Of a stretch of 64,000 bases of DNA, positions 1 to 9,983 are shown piece by piece (positions within the stretch are counted from its first letter, which is position 1; each line of letters opens with the position of its first letter). The position numbers and the translations under genes are program-made. Location of the stretch: positions 1,555,001 to 1,619,000 of the forward strand of contig NZ_JABWRE020000001.1 in NCBI RefSeq assembly GCF_014268815.2, given 5' to 3'. The notes below the pieces were generated by a model that saw only the letters and a program-made list of their open reading frames with translations, had not been told where the DNA came from and did no database searches. Source of the stretch: Pseudomonas urmiensis (GTDB taxonomy: Bacteria; Pseudomonadota; Gammaproteobacteria; Pseudomonadales; Pseudomonadaceae).

Positions 1-1
1 G

Positions 2-1912
2 ACGCTGGGTGCCGGGCAGGCCGGGGCGGCGTCCGGGCGCAACCTGGCGGCGCGCTGGCGTGCTACGGATGTAGCCGCCCGTGGTGATGGTGCGTCGCTG
101 AACGACATGACAGTGTGGCTAGGTGATCAGGACGAGCGCCGCGAGCAATTGCAGGCGCTGCTGGACCAAGGGGCATTAGATGCGTCCGGGAGACTGGAGC
201 GGGCGCTGGCCAGCGAAGTCGAGTCGCTGTCCAGCGAGCACCAGCGGCTGGAGCGTGCCCGCCAGGACCCACAAGCGCTGGCCAGTTGGTGGGCCGATGC
301 ACACAACGCAGCGACCCGTTCGCTGCAGGCCACGGGCAAGCTGATCGAACTCGCCGCCAGTGACCATGGCTTGCGGCGCGATACTTGGGCGGACACCTCG
401 GAACTGATCGATATCATCACCTTTCAGGTGCCGGATCTCACCCGCCAGTTGACCGCAGTGGGCAGCACCGGGCAGGGGGTGATCGGCTCCGGCGGTTTCA
501 ACCTGCTGACCCGCTCGCAACTTCGTGACGCACTCGCCGCCACCCAGGCGACGCTCGACACGCTGGCGCAGAGCACAGCCAGCACAGCCAGCACCGCCGT
601 TGCCCAGGAGCAGGAGGAGGACTGGCAGCACGCCACTCAGGCCGGGCTGGAGCAGATAGCCAGTGTGGTCAGGAAACTGGAACAGGACTTCTTCCGACGT
701 GATATCACCTCATTGCAGCCGATGGCCGTCAGCAATCAGATAGCGCAGGCACTGACGCTGGCAAACAGCTTGCAGGCCAGCACGCAGCGCTACCTTGACC
801 AACGCTTGAGCCTTTATCAGGCGCGAGCCTGGCAGGGTGGATTGCTGGCACTGTCGCTGTTCAGCGTGATGACGCTCCTGGCCTTGTACGGATTGCTGTG
901 TGTGCAGGTCTCGATCCGGCGAACCACCGCAGGCATCACCCGGATGGCGCATTCGCTCAGCGAGGGGGATCTGCGTTCCCGAGTGAGTGTGCTCGGCAGA
1001 GACGAACTGGCCACTATCGGGCATGGCCTCAACGCCGCCCAGGAGCAGTTGCAGAGTACGATCCATGGGATCATCCAGCAGACACATGGCGTCACCGCCA
1101 CGGTCTCGGTGCTGGATGAGCAGGCTGGCGCCTCGCTCCAGGCAGCGGACAATCAGCGTCAGCAGGTGGCGTTGATCGCCGCTGCTGCCGTGGAACTGGC
1201 CAGCACTGCGCGCAGCGTGGCGCAGACCTGTAGCGAGGCGGTCGTTCATTCCGCCGAAGCGCGCAACCTGGCCAGTGCCGGCCAGTTGCGCAGCCTGCAG
1301 ACTACCCAGGGCATGCAGCAACTGACTGGACGCCTGGACGAAGCGGCGGTTGCCCTTGAGCAACTGCGCGAGCGGACCCAGCGGATTGACGTGGTGGTCG
1401 CGGTGATCAGGAACATTGCCGAGCAGACCAACCTGCTTGCGCTCAACGCCAGCATCGAGGCGGCCCGGGCGGGGGAGCACGGTCGGGGCTTTGCGGTGGT
1501 AGCCGATCAGGTGCGCGAGCTGTCGGCGCAGACCCAGGCCTCGACCGCCGAGATCGGCAGTACGGTGGCAGCGTTGCAGGAAGGCGTGCGGGTGACGGCC
1601 AGCTTCATGCAGAGCGCATGCGAGCAATCCAAGGGCGATGCTGGCGAAGTGGTTCGTCTGGGCGAGCAATTGCAACTGATTGCCGGCGCGTCGCGGCAAG
1701 TTGGGGATATGCTTGAACAGATTGCGGCAGCGGCGGATGAGCAGGCTGAAACGGCGCAAGCGATCAGTTCGAATATCCTGCGGGTCGACGAGGCTTCGAT
1801 GCAGATTCTGGAGAGCGCCCGTGAAGTAAACGGTGTAGCGACGAGGTTGAAATCCGGATGCGCGTCTTTGAAGGACACTACTCAGCGTTTCCGTCTTTAT
1901 ACCCCAGCCTGA
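2..1912 (+). CDS. methyl-accepting chemotaxis protein, 5' end outside window
   Basis: Transmembrane chemoreceptor that passes ligand signals to CheA/CheW. The frame is open to the left edge, so the true start and probably the first membrane segment are missing; an internal ATG at 107 would give 601 residues. From that ATG the order is a helical, probably periplasmic region (residues 1-240), a membrane segment near 245-267, a HAMP domain (about 268-320) and the cytoplasmic coiled-coil signalling domain. The hairpin tip is clear: [20 protein letters not shown] followed by [14 protein letters not shown]. The last codons and the DNA after the stop form one copy of a 185-bp direct repeat found again at 18,064. 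Family assignment is secure; the ligand is unknown. Confidence 0.93.
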   Translation, partial: TLGAGQAGAASGRNLAARWRATDVAARGDGASLNDMTVWLGDQDERREQLQALLDQGALDASGRLERALASEVESLSSEHQRLERARQDPQALASWWADAHNAATRSLQATGKLIELAASDHGLRRDTWADTSELIDIITFQVPDLTRQLTAVGSTGQGVIGSGGFNLLTRSQLRDALAATQATLDTLAQSTASTASTAVAQEQEEDWQHATQAGLEQIASVVRKLEQDFFRRDITSLQPMAVSNQIAQALTLANSLQASTQRYLDQRLSLYQARAWQGGLLALSLFSVMTLLALYGLLCVQVSIRRTTAGITRMAHSLSEGDLRSRVSVLGRDELATIGHGLNAAQEQLQSTIHGIIQQTHGVTATVSVLDEQAGASLQAADNQRQQVALIAAAAVELASTARSVAQTCSEAVVHSAEARNLASAGQLRSLQTTQGMQQLTGRLDEAAVALEQLRERTQRIDVVVAVIRNIAEQTNLLALNASIEAARAGEHGRGFAVVADQVRELSAQTQASTAEIGSTVAALQEGVRVTASFMQSACEQSKGDAGEVVRLGEQLQLIAGASRQVGDMLEQIAAAADEQAETAQAISSNILRVDEASMQILESAREVNGVATRLKSGCASLKDTTQRFRLYTPA

Positions 1913-2065
1913 AATCGCGACGTGGAGCAGGCGGCAGGATCCCTACCGCCGTGTCATCGCGGTAGTCGTCAAGTCCTGAAGCCAGACATTAGGCGCTGCT
2001 GATCATTGGCAGGCCCATTGAGGCTGGTGTTGATGGTCGCAGCATGTTCCGAATGGCTCATCAGC
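1881..2065 (+). repeat. direct repeat copy A (chemoreceptor gene end plus relic)
   Basis: This stretch aligns without gaps to 18,064-18,248, with about 20 mismatches over 185 nt (near 89% identity by eye). It holds the last codons of the upstream chemoreceptor. On the opposite strand it holds about 30 codons of the C-terminus of a second chemoreceptor, ending [12 protein letters not shown]. The rest of that second gene is missing here. Confidence 0.85.
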
Positions 2066-2819
2066 GACTGGCGATCCTACGCCACAGGCGGACGTGCATG
2101 GATACTCACCGGATCGGGAAGGCTGATTACGGCGACCCACATCGCCCGAGCGTGGACTACGGTTGGGAGTTTCCTGACGCAGGCAGATGACCAGCGCTTA
2201 GCGCAGCGCTCCCACCGGCAACACATCGATAGCGTTGTAGACGATCTCGCGACTCTAATGCGCGCCAGGCCTGCACAGCTGCTGCAATGTACCGCGAGCT
2301 TCAGCAACAGCGGCCAGTGTTCGGCCAAGCGGGAGAAAGCGAGGCTCTCCTGAGTGGTGACCTTGATACCCGGTGAAACTGCGAGGTCCAGGCAGGCGAG
2401 TGCCTGACGCTGGGTCAAGCTCTTCGTTGAGACGGACAGTGTTCGAGCTTGATCCCCGAGGTCGAGCAATTCTCGGGCGTGGCCACTGACTTCCTATTTT
2501 CTGATTGGGAGTACTTGGACCGGACACCGATTACACGCTGCAGCGTGTTCCTGTGCGGGAACGGTTAAAACTCTGGAGCACCATGCCGATCTTGAAGCCC
2601 ACTGCGGTTGGTACTTGAGGCTGGGCCGTACCAGTGGGTGATGTGCGGTCGCCCCCAGAGGCCTGATAGCTGGAAATTGAGGGAATTTGAAAAATCTGAT
2701 TGATTTAGCCGGTCTACGACGGGCTTTTCCAAAAATGCGCAGTAATTATGCGTGTTATGAAAAACAAAGCAGTATTGCTGCGCTTAATTGGTTTTGAAGT
2801 ACGTTTTTAAGCGCGCAAG
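2066..2819. other. degenerate region without an intact gene
   Basis: About 750 bases without a convincing gene. Short frames on the minus strand between roughly 2,150 and 2,530 change frame repeatedly, and one piece reads REIVYNAIDVLPVGALR before a stop. This looks like the relic of a coding sequence, but I cannot name it. From about 2,680 the base composition becomes AT-rich, which suits a promoter for the aldehyde dehydrogenase gene; no specific promoter element is claimed. Confidence 0.4.
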
Positions 2820-2864
2820 ATGCATAAGCTATTCAAACAGAACAACACATCTGAAGTGGTAGCT

Positions 2865-4331
2865 ATGAAAAACCTTGCCAAGAATGCTTTGAGTCAGCTC
2901 AAGCGGCCAGATCTTCTGGAAACGCGTGCCTATATCAATGGGGAGTGGATCGATGATGGGAATCGATTGGATGTTACTGACCCGGGTACTGACGAGAAAA
3001 TTGCAGAAGTCAGCCATTGCGATATCGTCTGGGTTGACCGCGCCGTTGAAGCTGCCAGCGCCGCATTCCCTGCATGGCGCGATCTGCTACCCGTTCAGCG
3101 TGGCGCTATCCTTCGCAAATGGGCTGCTCTGATTCGTGAGCATGCTCAAGACCTGGCTGTGATCATGACTGCAGAACAGGGTAAGCCTCTGGCTGACTCC
3201 GTTGGTGAAATCGCATATGGCGCCAATTTCATTGATTGGTTCGCCGCTGAGGGTGAGCGTTGCTACGGGGAGACAATCCCTAGCCATCTGCCTAACAGCC
3301 AGCTGCTGACTAAACTGCAGCCTATTGGTGTGACCTGCGCCATCACGCCTTGGAACTTTCCGAGTGCGATGATTACCCGCAAAGCAGCTGCCGCGTTGGC
3401 TGCGGGCTGCTCCATGATCGTTAAGCCAGCCCCTGAAACTCCGCTGTCCGCGTTGGCTTTGGCCAAGCTAGCAGAGGAAGCAGGTATCCCCGCAGGTGTG
3501 TTCCAGGTAGTTACGGGTGATCCGATCACCCATTCCGCACGCCTGCTGCAGAACCCTCAGGTACGAGCCTTCAGCTTCACTGGCTCGACCCAAATCGGGA
3601 AGATTCTGCTCAAGCAAGCGGGCGACACCGTCAAGAAGGTATCGCTGGAGCTGGGCGGTCACGCTCCTTTCATTGTTTTCGATGACGCTTCCATCGAAGA
3701 AGCAGTGAAAGGCTGCATTGGCGCTAAGTTCGCCACCTCGGGTCAGGACTGCTTGGGTGCTAACCGCATCTATGTACAGCGCTCCAAGTATGACGAGTTC
3801 GTCAAGGCGTTCGGGGAAGCGACCGCCAAGCTTCGAGTCGGTCATGGTTTCGAGGCGGGTGTTGATATCGGCCCAATGACTCGTTCAAGCGTGGCACAGA
3901 AGTGCCAGGAACACATCACCAACGCCTTGGCTAAGGGTGCTCGCTTGGTAGTTGGCAGCCCTGTGACTCAGGGTAACTTCGTTGTGCCAACAGTCCTGTC
4001 CGATGTTACTGACGACATGGCTATCGCGTACGAAGAAACTTTCGGTCCGGTTGCGGCAATTCTTCCTTTCGACACGGAAGCTGAAGTCCTGACCCGCGCA
4101 AATAACACCGAATACGGTCTAGCGGCGTATGTGTACACCAACGACTTGCGAAAGGCGCTGCGTCTTTCCGATAGTTTGGAGTATGGCATGGTGGCACTGA
4201 ATACGCCAAAGTTCACCGGTGCCCCTATTCCTTTTGGGGGATGGAAACAGTCTGGTTTGGGCCGTGAAGGTTCCAAGCATGGATTGTCCGAGTACATGGA
4301 AATCAAATACGTCTGTTTCGGCGGCCTGTAA
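2865..4331 (+). CDS. NAD(P)-dependent aldehyde dehydrogenase, succinate-semialdehyde dehydrogenase-like
   Basis: Oxidises an aldehyde to the carboxylic acid in the cytoplasm. The fold is complete: the cofactor region carries TPWNFPSAM and FTGSTQIGK, the general-base glutamate sits in LELGGHAP, the catalytic cysteine in SGQDCLGANR, and the C-terminus has the usual PFGGWKQSGLGREG. The cysteine motif is GQDC rather than the more usual GQTC, so the substrate may not be succinate semialdehyde. I start at 2,865 (488 residues), which aligns with the family N-terminus; an in-frame ATG at 2,820 adds 15 residues and neither has a strong ribosome-binding site. The gene ends 16 bases before an aminotransferase gene, so the pair probably acts in sequence: transamination of an amine to an aldehyde, then oxidation. 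Confidence 0.9.
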   Translation: MKNLAKNALSQLKRPDLLETRAYINGEWIDDGNRLDVTDPGTDEKIAEVSHCDIVWVDRAVEAASAAFPAWRDLLPVQRGAILRKWAALIREHAQDLAVIMTAEQGKPLADSVGEIAYGANFIDWFAAEGERCYGETIPSHLPNSQLLTKLQPIGVTCAITPWNFPSAMITRKAAAALAAGCSMIVKPAPETPLSALALAKLAEEAGIPAGVFQVVTGDPITHSARLLQNPQVRAFSFTGSTQIGKILLKQAGDTVKKVSLELGGHAPFIVFDDASIEEAVKGCIGAKFATSGQDCLGANRIYVQRSKYDEFVKAFGEATAKLRVGHGFEAGVDIGPMTRSSVAQKCQEHITNALAKGARLVVGSPVTQGNFVVPTVLSDVTDDMAIAYEETFGPVAAILPFDTEAEVLTRANNTEYGLAAYVYTNDLRKALRLSDSLEYGMVALNTPKFTGAPIPFGGWKQSGLGREGSKHGLSEYMEIKYVCFGGL

Positions 4332-4347
4332 TTTCTAGGAGTCAAAA

Positions 4348-5754
4348 ATGAACAAACAAGAACATGATCTGATCTCTGCTCAGGATCGCAATTCCGTACT
4401 ACACCCTTTCACCAACCTGAAAGATTTTGCTTCTGGTAAACTTGGGGATCCAACTATCGTTGAGTCCGGCAAGGGTCTTTGCATCACCGACTCGACTGGT
4501 CGTGAGTACATTGATGGTTTCGCTGGCCTTTACTGCATGAACGTCGGTTATGGTCGTACTGATGTAGCTGAAGCCATTTCACGTCAGGCCCACAAGCTCG
4601 CTTACTATCATAGCTATGCGGCGCACACCACTGACGAGCTGGCACGCCTGTCTGATCGTCTGGTGAAGATGGCTCCAGGTAAAATGAGCAAGGTCTTCTA
4701 CGGCCTGTCTGGATCCGACGCCAACGAAACACAGGCGAAGCTGGTGTGGTACTACAACAACCTGCGTGGTCTGCCGAAAAAGAAAAAGATCATCACCCGT
4801 GATCGTGGCTACCACGGTTGCTCGGTCGTATCTGGCTCGATGACTGGCATGAGCTTCTACCACGATTACATGGATCTCCCGGTTAGCGGCATCCTGCGCA
4901 CCGGTGCACCGCACTACTACTGGGGCGCTGAGCCAGGTGAGAGCGAGGAACAGTTTTCTGCACGTCGCGCCGCTGAGCTTGAAGAGCTCATCCTGCGCGA
5001 AGGCCCTGACACTATCGGCGCCTTCATCGCTGAGCCTGTTTTGGGTACTGGCGGTATCACGCCGCCTCCAGCCGGTTACTGGGCAGCAATCCAGCCGATC
5101 CTGAAGAAATACGACATCCTGCTGATCGCTGACGAGGTTATCACCGGCTTCGGTCGCACTGGCGCAATGTTTGGCTGTGACAAATACGGTATCGAGCCTG
5201 ACCTCATCACCGTTGCCAAAGGCCTGACTTCTGCATACGCGCCGCTGTCGGCGTCGATTGTGGGCGAGAAGGTTTACAAAGTCATGGAAGAGGGCGCAGA
5301 TAAAGTTGGCGCCTTCTCCCACGGCTACACCTACTCGGGTCACCCGATTGGTGTCGCAGCGGCGAATGCTGTTCTGGACATCGTTGAAGGTGAAGATATT
5401 CCTGGTAATGCCGCGCGTGTAGGTGAGTACTTCCAGAAGAGTCTGAAAGAAGTCTTCGAGGGTCTGCCGATTGTTGGCGAGGTGCGTGGTGTGGGCCTGA
5501 TGGCTGCACTGGAGTTCGTAGCTGACCCAGCCACCAAAACCCGCCTTGACCCAGCTCTGAAGGTTGGTGCTCGCATTTCCAAAGCTGCCCGCGACCTTAA
5601 TTTGATCGCGCGCGCGATGCCGCATGGTGAGATCTTGGGCTTCGCGCCTCCGCTGGTCGCAACCAATAATGATATCGATAAGATCGTTGATATCGCCAGC
5701 AAAGCTGTTAACAAGGTTATCAACGAGCTCACCGCTGAAGGTGCTCTACGCTAA
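4348..5754 (+). CDS. class III (omega-type) aminotransferase, putrescine-pyruvate aminotransferase-like
   Basis: PLP enzyme of aminotransferase class III, 468 residues, usual length. It moves a terminal amino group from a diamine, omega-amino acid or similar amine to a keto acid, probably pyruvate. Visible features are GLSGSDANETQAK for phosphate and cofactor contact, the aspartate in LLIADEVITGFGRTG, and the PLP lysine in ITVAKGLTSAYAPLSA. A Shine-Dalgarno-like aggag lies just before the ATG. It is co-transcribed with the upstream aldehyde dehydrogenase and followed by an intrinsic terminator. Spacing and order match diamine catabolic pairs such as SpuC plus an aldehyde dehydrogenase; beta-alanine or another omega-amino acid are alternatives. 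Confidence 0.9.
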   Translation: MNKQEHDLISAQDRNSVLHPFTNLKDFASGKLGDPTIVESGKGLCITDSTGREYIDGFAGLYCMNVGYGRTDVAEAISRQAHKLAYYHSYAAHTTDELARLSDRLVKMAPGKMSKVFYGLSGSDANETQAKLVWYYNNLRGLPKKKKIITRDRGYHGCSVVSGSMTGMSFYHDYMDLPVSGILRTGAPHYYWGAEPGESEEQFSARRAAELEELILREGPDTIGAFIAEPVLGTGGITPPPAGYWAAIQPILKKYDILLIADEVITGFGRTGAMFGCDKYGIEPDLITVAKGLTSAYAPLSASIVGEKVYKVMEEGADKVGAFSHGYTYSGHPIGVAAANAVLDIVEGEDIPGNAARVGEYFQKSLKEVFEGLPIVGEVRGVGLMAALEFVADPATKTRLDPALKVGARISKAARDLNLIARAMPHGEILGFAPPLVATNNDIDKIVDIASKAVNKVINELTAEGALR

Positions 5755-5773
5755 ACATTGTTTAGCAGTGAAG

Positions 5774-5805
5774 AACGGGCCGGCTCCAAACAGGCCCGTT
5801 TTTTA
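5774..5805 (+). terminator. intrinsic terminator after the aminotransferase gene
   Basis: Stem aacgggcc / ggcccgtt (5,774-5,781 and 5,793-5,800) with an 11-nt loop and a run of T. It lies 20 bases after the stop codon. Confidence 0.85.
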
Positions 5806-5916
5806 ATGGCTACCAATTAAAGTTTGGTCTCAGCTAAAAGTCGTTGGGCTGATGCTGATGATTCAACCGATTTATTACAAAAGTTATAAAATTAAAAATC
5901 GTTGATAGGTGTGACA

Positions 5917-7375
5917 ATGGTTGAAGTTGCCAAAACCGGAGCGCAGAAGGAATCTGGCTCTGAAGAAGTGCAAGGATTGCATCGAGGACTCTCGAATCGT
6001 CACATTCAATTCATTGCGTTGGGTGGTGCAATCGGATCGGGTCTGTTCATGGGCGCCGGCAAGGCCATCAGTGTCTCTGGTACCTCCATCATTTTCACGT
6101 ACATGCTCATCGGGATTGTTTTGTTCTTTATGATGAGAGCAATGGGAGAGCTTCTGCTCTAAAATCTCGAATACAAAACGTTCGGTGATTTTTGCTCTGA
6201 CTACCTTGGGCCGTGGGCAGGATTTTTCATTGGTTGGTCGTATTGGCTAACCTGGATCGTCGCCGTGACTGCGGATTCTGTTGTCATTGGTGGCTATTTT
6301 TAGTATTGGTTCCCGGAACTTCCAGCGTGGGGCCCAGTACTTGTGATTCTTGGTCTGTTGCTATCGCTCAATTTTCTGACTTTAAGGTGGTTTGGTGGGT
6401 TAGAGTTTTGGTTCTAGCTGGTGAAAGTCATGGCAGTGGTCAGCCTGATCGTCGTGGGCCTGGTGCTTATCGCTACCTCGTTCGTATCTCAGACTGGAGT
6501 CACAGCCTCTTTCAGCCATTTGATAGACCGAGAGGTTTTCCTTCCGTTCGGCGTAAGCGGTTTCTTCGCAGGCATTCCAGAATGCAATCCTTTCATTCGC
6601 AGGAGTTGAAATGATTGGCGCAACTGCCGCCGAAGCGAAGGATCCACATAAAATCCTCCCCAAGGCTATCAATGCGGTGCCAATTCGGGTAATGGTGTTC
6701 TATATGCTCTCCCTGATCTGCATCATCAGCGTGTCATCTTGGTATGCCGTCAGCGCAGACAAAAGTCCTTTCGTTCAGCTGTTCATGCTGACCGGATTGC
6801 CTGTCGCTGCGGGCCTGATCAACCTTGTAGTGACCACCTCCGCAATCTCCGCTGCCAACAGCGGCATTTTCTGTACGAGTCGGACGCTGTTTGGGCTTGC
6901 TGATGTAAACCAGGCTCCCACTGCCTTCAAAGAAGTTACACGTAGACGAGTGCCTGGGTCGAGCTTGCTGTTCTCGTGCCTTTGCATCTCTGGAGGTACG
7001 GCGATGCTTATCTTCATTCCTAGCGTAATGACGGTATTCACCATCGTAAGTACGGTCGCTCCGGTATTGCTCATCTTTATCTGGTCGCTGGTGCTGATTG
7101 CTTACCTGGTTTATCGCAAGAGAAAACCTGAGTTGCACGCTGCTTCTATCTTCAAGATGCCATTGCGTATTCCGCTCAGCTACTTCTCTCTGGCCTCCTT
7201 TGTCTTCACCGTCGCGTTGTTGGCCCTGGAACCTGATACGTTATCGGCGCTTTACTTTATGGCTTTATGGTTTGGCTGGCTGACAATTGTCTACCCTGTG
7301 AAGTATCGCCGCTCATCCATCGCCAAGCTAAAATTTCAGGATGCAGATTATGGTCTTGATGCTGGTACAAATTAA
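5917..7375 (+). pseudogene. CycA-like D-serine/D-alanine/glycine permease, disrupted
   Basis: Remnant of an APC-family proton symporter. The conceptual protein follows the CycA/AroP pattern: GLSNRHIQFIALGGAIGSGL near the start, then MRAMGELLL, and later AANSGIFCTSRTLFGLA. It is broken in four places: in-frame stops at 6,160 (TAA), 6,301 (TAG) and 6,415 (TAG), and a frameshift near 6,565-6,600 that moves the frame to the segment ending at 7,375. The last 250 residues are open. Three stops plus a frameshift make sequencing error unlikely. It follows the aldehyde dehydrogenase and aminotransferase genes and was probably their uptake partner. Confidence 0.88.
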
Positions 7376-7416
7376 TATCACTAGCTGATTTTCTGATACC
7401 TGTCGTTGGGTGTTTT

Positions 7417-7460
7417 GCGCATTGAGTTGGGTCTGGTCATCTTTCTCAATGCGCTTTTTT
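7417..7460 (+). terminator. intrinsic terminator after the permease relic
   Basis: Perfect 10-bp stem gcgcattgag (7,417-7,426) / ctcaatgcgc (7,445-7,454), 18-nt loop, then six T. Confidence 0.8.
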
Positions 7461-7703
7461 GTGCGTTATCATTCAGTGAATTCCGATGTGCTCAGTCCAG
7501 ATAAAAATATAAGTAAATGGATTGGCGGTTCACGCAGCTTGTGCTCGCATTGCCTAAATTATCTTTAATTGCTTAAATAGCCGAATAAGTGGTGGGAAGT
7601 GCAATCTTGTGGTTGACAGCGACTTCGACTGGGTTTATATGTGGTGGGATAGGGTGATCTGCGTCTCAGGCGCAAACCTGATAAACGGCTAGGAGTGTGT
7701 CTT

Positions 7704-8177
7704 ATGATTGAACTTGACAGAATTGATGTAAGAATTTTAAGCGCTGTTCAAGTAAACAATCGGCTGACATCTGATGAGATTGGTGAGTTAGCTGGACTAT
7801 CACCGACTGCCTGCCAGCGTAGGCTTAAGCGCCTGAGGGCTGAGGGGGTGATCGAGGGTGATGTTTCCATTGTTTCCCCGAAAGCAGTGGGACGCCACGT
7901 AACGATGCTCGTCTTGGTTACCCTTGAACGAGAGCGGACAGATATCATCGACAAGTTCAAGCATGCTATACGTAACACGCCTGAGGTAATGAGCGGGTTC
8001 TACGTGACTGGGGATGCCGACTTTGTGATCGTAGTGACTTGTAAGAATATGGAAGACTACGAAAATTTCACAAGGCGCTTCTTTTACGAAAATTGCGATA
8101 TCAAAAGCTTCAAAACCATGGTGGTTATGGATAGGGTCAAAGCCGGATTTACTATCCCTATCGAAGAAAGCCTTTGA
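7704..8177 (+). CDS. Lrp/AsnC family transcriptional regulator
   Basis: DNA-binding regulator of amino-acid metabolism, 157 residues. The N-terminal winged helix-turn-helix covers residues 5-60, with SDEIGELAGLSPTACQRRLK as the recognition region. The C-terminal RAM/ligand domain holds SGFYVTGDADFVIVV, the usual GxxDxxL/V turn. I use the ATG at 7,704 because aggag lies at 7,691-7,695; a GTG three codons upstream overlaps that site. It sits between the amine-catabolic pair with its permease relic and a convergent ridA gene. Lrp regulators often control an adjacent transporter or aminotransferase, so it may regulate 2,865-7,375. Confidence 0.92.
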   Translation: MIELDRIDVRILSAVQVNNRLTSDEIGELAGLSPTACQRRLKRLRAEGVIEGDVSIVSPKAVGRHVTMLVLVTLERERTDIIDKFKHAIRNTPEVMSGFYVTGDADFVIVVTCKNMEDYENFTRRFFYENCDIKSFKTMVVMDRVKAGFTIPIEESL

Positions 8178-8238
8178 AAGTCCCTGAGGGCGGTGTGTGA
8201 ATACCGCCCAGCGAAAGCGCTTACTAGCTGATACGCTT

Positions 8239-8592
8239 TCAGTCTACTGCAGCTACAATCGAAATTTCGACCAGTAAGCTAGGCTTGAACATCGCAGCCT
8301 GGACGCAAGCGCGTGCTGGTTCATGGCCAGCGGCCACCCAGTCTTCCCATATTTCATTCATTTCATCAAAATCTGCATCGATATCGGCGAGATAGATGGT
8401 GGCCGAAAGGATACGCGTTTTATCGCTGCCTACTTCCTTGAGTAGTGTATCAATATTGTGCAGCGTTTCGCGAGTCTGGATCTTGATGTCGGCACTGTGT
8501 TGGTTGGCCAACTGTCCAGCAAGATAGACTACCCCATTGTGAACTACTGTATTGCTCAAACGCTTGTTCGCGTGTAGTCGCGTGATGGCCAT
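8239..8592 (-). CDS. RidA family (YjgF/YER057c/UK114) imine/enamine deaminase
   Basis: Small trimeric enzyme (117 residues, normal length) that hydrolyses reactive enamine/imine intermediates released by PLP enzymes. The key arginine lies in PARACVQAAMF and the acidic residue in LLVEISIVAAV at the C-terminus; GVVYLAGQLA is the conserved N-terminal strand. The start has an upstream aagga. It converges on the Lrp-type gene. RidA genes commonly sit beside aminotransferase or amino-acid oxidase genes, which fits the aminotransferase 3 kb upstream and the oxidoreductase fragment at 18,152. Confidence 0.9.
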   Translation of the reverse strand: MAITRLHANKRLSNTVVHNGVVYLAGQLANQHSADIKIQTRETLHNIDTLLKEVGSDKTRILSATIYLADIDADFDEMNEIWEDWVAAGHEPARACVQAAMFKPSLLVEISIVAAVD

Positions 8593-9002
8593 TTGGCGAA
8601 TTCCTTGCTTGTATTGAATTGAAAAGCGAGCGGAAAGCTCACCCTGCTTTGTGGGGTTGATATTTTAAAGCTGCGATATGTAGGGCGCAGAAAAAATACT
8701 CGAGAAATTATAAGTGTGATTGGTCAGAGATATTGCCTAATTTTTATGATGAAAATGGGTAAAACTGGGGTCGCGATTTTATGTGAGAGTGGAAAGTAGC
8801 AGGGCACTAATCACTGCGTTTAAAATCCCACCATGTGGCTACCCTAGTCGTATAATGTAAAAAACGCTCGTTCAGTTTTTCTGCGTTATTCGTGTAGATA
8901 ACGCTGTTTTTGATCGTATAATGCCCGTTTCGCCGAGTAAATTTGATCAGTGTCATGAACACTAATACCCCTTTCCTTGCGGAGACTAGGGGTTGAGAAA
9001 CG
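8593..9002. other. AT-rich intergenic region
   Basis: About 410 bases between ridA and the chemoreceptor relic. It is AT-rich and probably contains the ridA promoter. I see no gene, tRNA or clear repeat in it. Confidence 0.5.
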
Positions 9003-9937
9003 CTGAGGTTTGGTTTCATTAGCAAGATACTGGCTGTTGCTAGCATCGTGCTGGTTCTATCATTTGGAACATTTGGTGTGTTGGTATATCATCAGCAGCG
9101 AGATTGGATTTCCAGCGATGTAGAAAAAAATTTGGATGATGTCGGTGCTTTGGCGACAAGCAATATTTACAGTTGGATGGGAGGGCGCATGCTCCCTGGT
9201 AGAGCACCTTGCACAATCGGCCGGCTCCCGTCCAGGCTACCTCACAGGGCTCTTAAATAATAGGATCCTCACGTCTAATTTTAGATATATATTATGGTTC
9301 TGACCAAGGGCAGTTTACGCAGATCCCTGATGAGCCCATGCTAGATGGCTACGTCCCACGGCAGCGTCCGTGGTACAAGCTTGCCAGTGTTAGTAGTCCA
9401 ACTGTTCTAACAGCGCCCTATGTCGAATCTAATACCAATGGATTGACCATTATAGTCGCCACTGCCTTTAGGGCGAATAATCGAACCCTAGATGTGGTCA
9501 GGGGTGACCTCTATATTGGACATACAGTCACAATTCTTAATTGTCTCGATTTGAAGGGCATGGGCCATGCTTTTTTGGTAAGCGGTCGAGCAGATATTTT
9601 GATGCACCCTGATTCAGGTTTGGTAGAAAAGCCACCTGCCGAGATTTACCCCATATTCAAGAATTTTACTGATTGGCGTTTACAGGAGGTGTGCTAGGGC
9701 AAGGATCTTGCTAGCGTCGCAGCCAAAACCGAATCTATGGATGCAATGAATCATTCCATCGCTGCTGCAACCGAGGAGCAGACGGCGGTGATTGATACAA
9801 TAAGTTAAGACATCGCTCAAAAGAACGAGCTTAATCAGGGCGCGGCTAGAATCTTGCAACGCACCCTAGCGGCTTGTAATCAGATGGATATGCAAGTGTC
9901 GGAACTACAGCAGCTAGCTCGGGGCTTTAAAATCTAG
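9003..9937 (+). pseudogene. dCache-type chemoreceptor with a large internal deletion
   Basis: The frame open from 8,997 encodes a first membrane segment (ISKILAVASIVLVLSFG) and the start of an extracellular domain. A probable one-base deletion near 9,190 shifts into a frame carrying the Cache motif VPRQRPWYKLA. That frame ends at a stop at 9,697. Straight after, in yet another frame, comes the far C-terminus of a chemoreceptor (SIAAATEEQTAVIDTIS, then VSELQQLARGFKI), with one more in-frame stop. The rest of the Cache domain, second membrane segment, HAMP and signalling tip are missing, roughly 1 kb by comparison with the family. The start codon also appears lost. It is non-functional. Confidence 0.85.
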
Positions 9938-9983
9938 TGTAGGGGGCCCAGACGATAGCGAGCCTGGGCTTTTAAAATAAATG

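Noticed and set aside
710..1759. 349-residue minus-strand frame opposite the chemoreceptor
   Set aside because: Shadow of the conserved signalling domain on the other strand; composition is atypical and there is no start signal.
8807..9046. 79-residue minus-strand frame in the AT-rich gap
   Set aside because: It overlaps the start of the receptor relic, has no ribosome-binding site and shows no recognisable features.
9180..9215. tRNA D-arm-like sequence (ctggtagagcacc)
   Set aside because: It lies inside the chemoreceptor relic in coding frame and has no matching anticodon or T-arm downstream.
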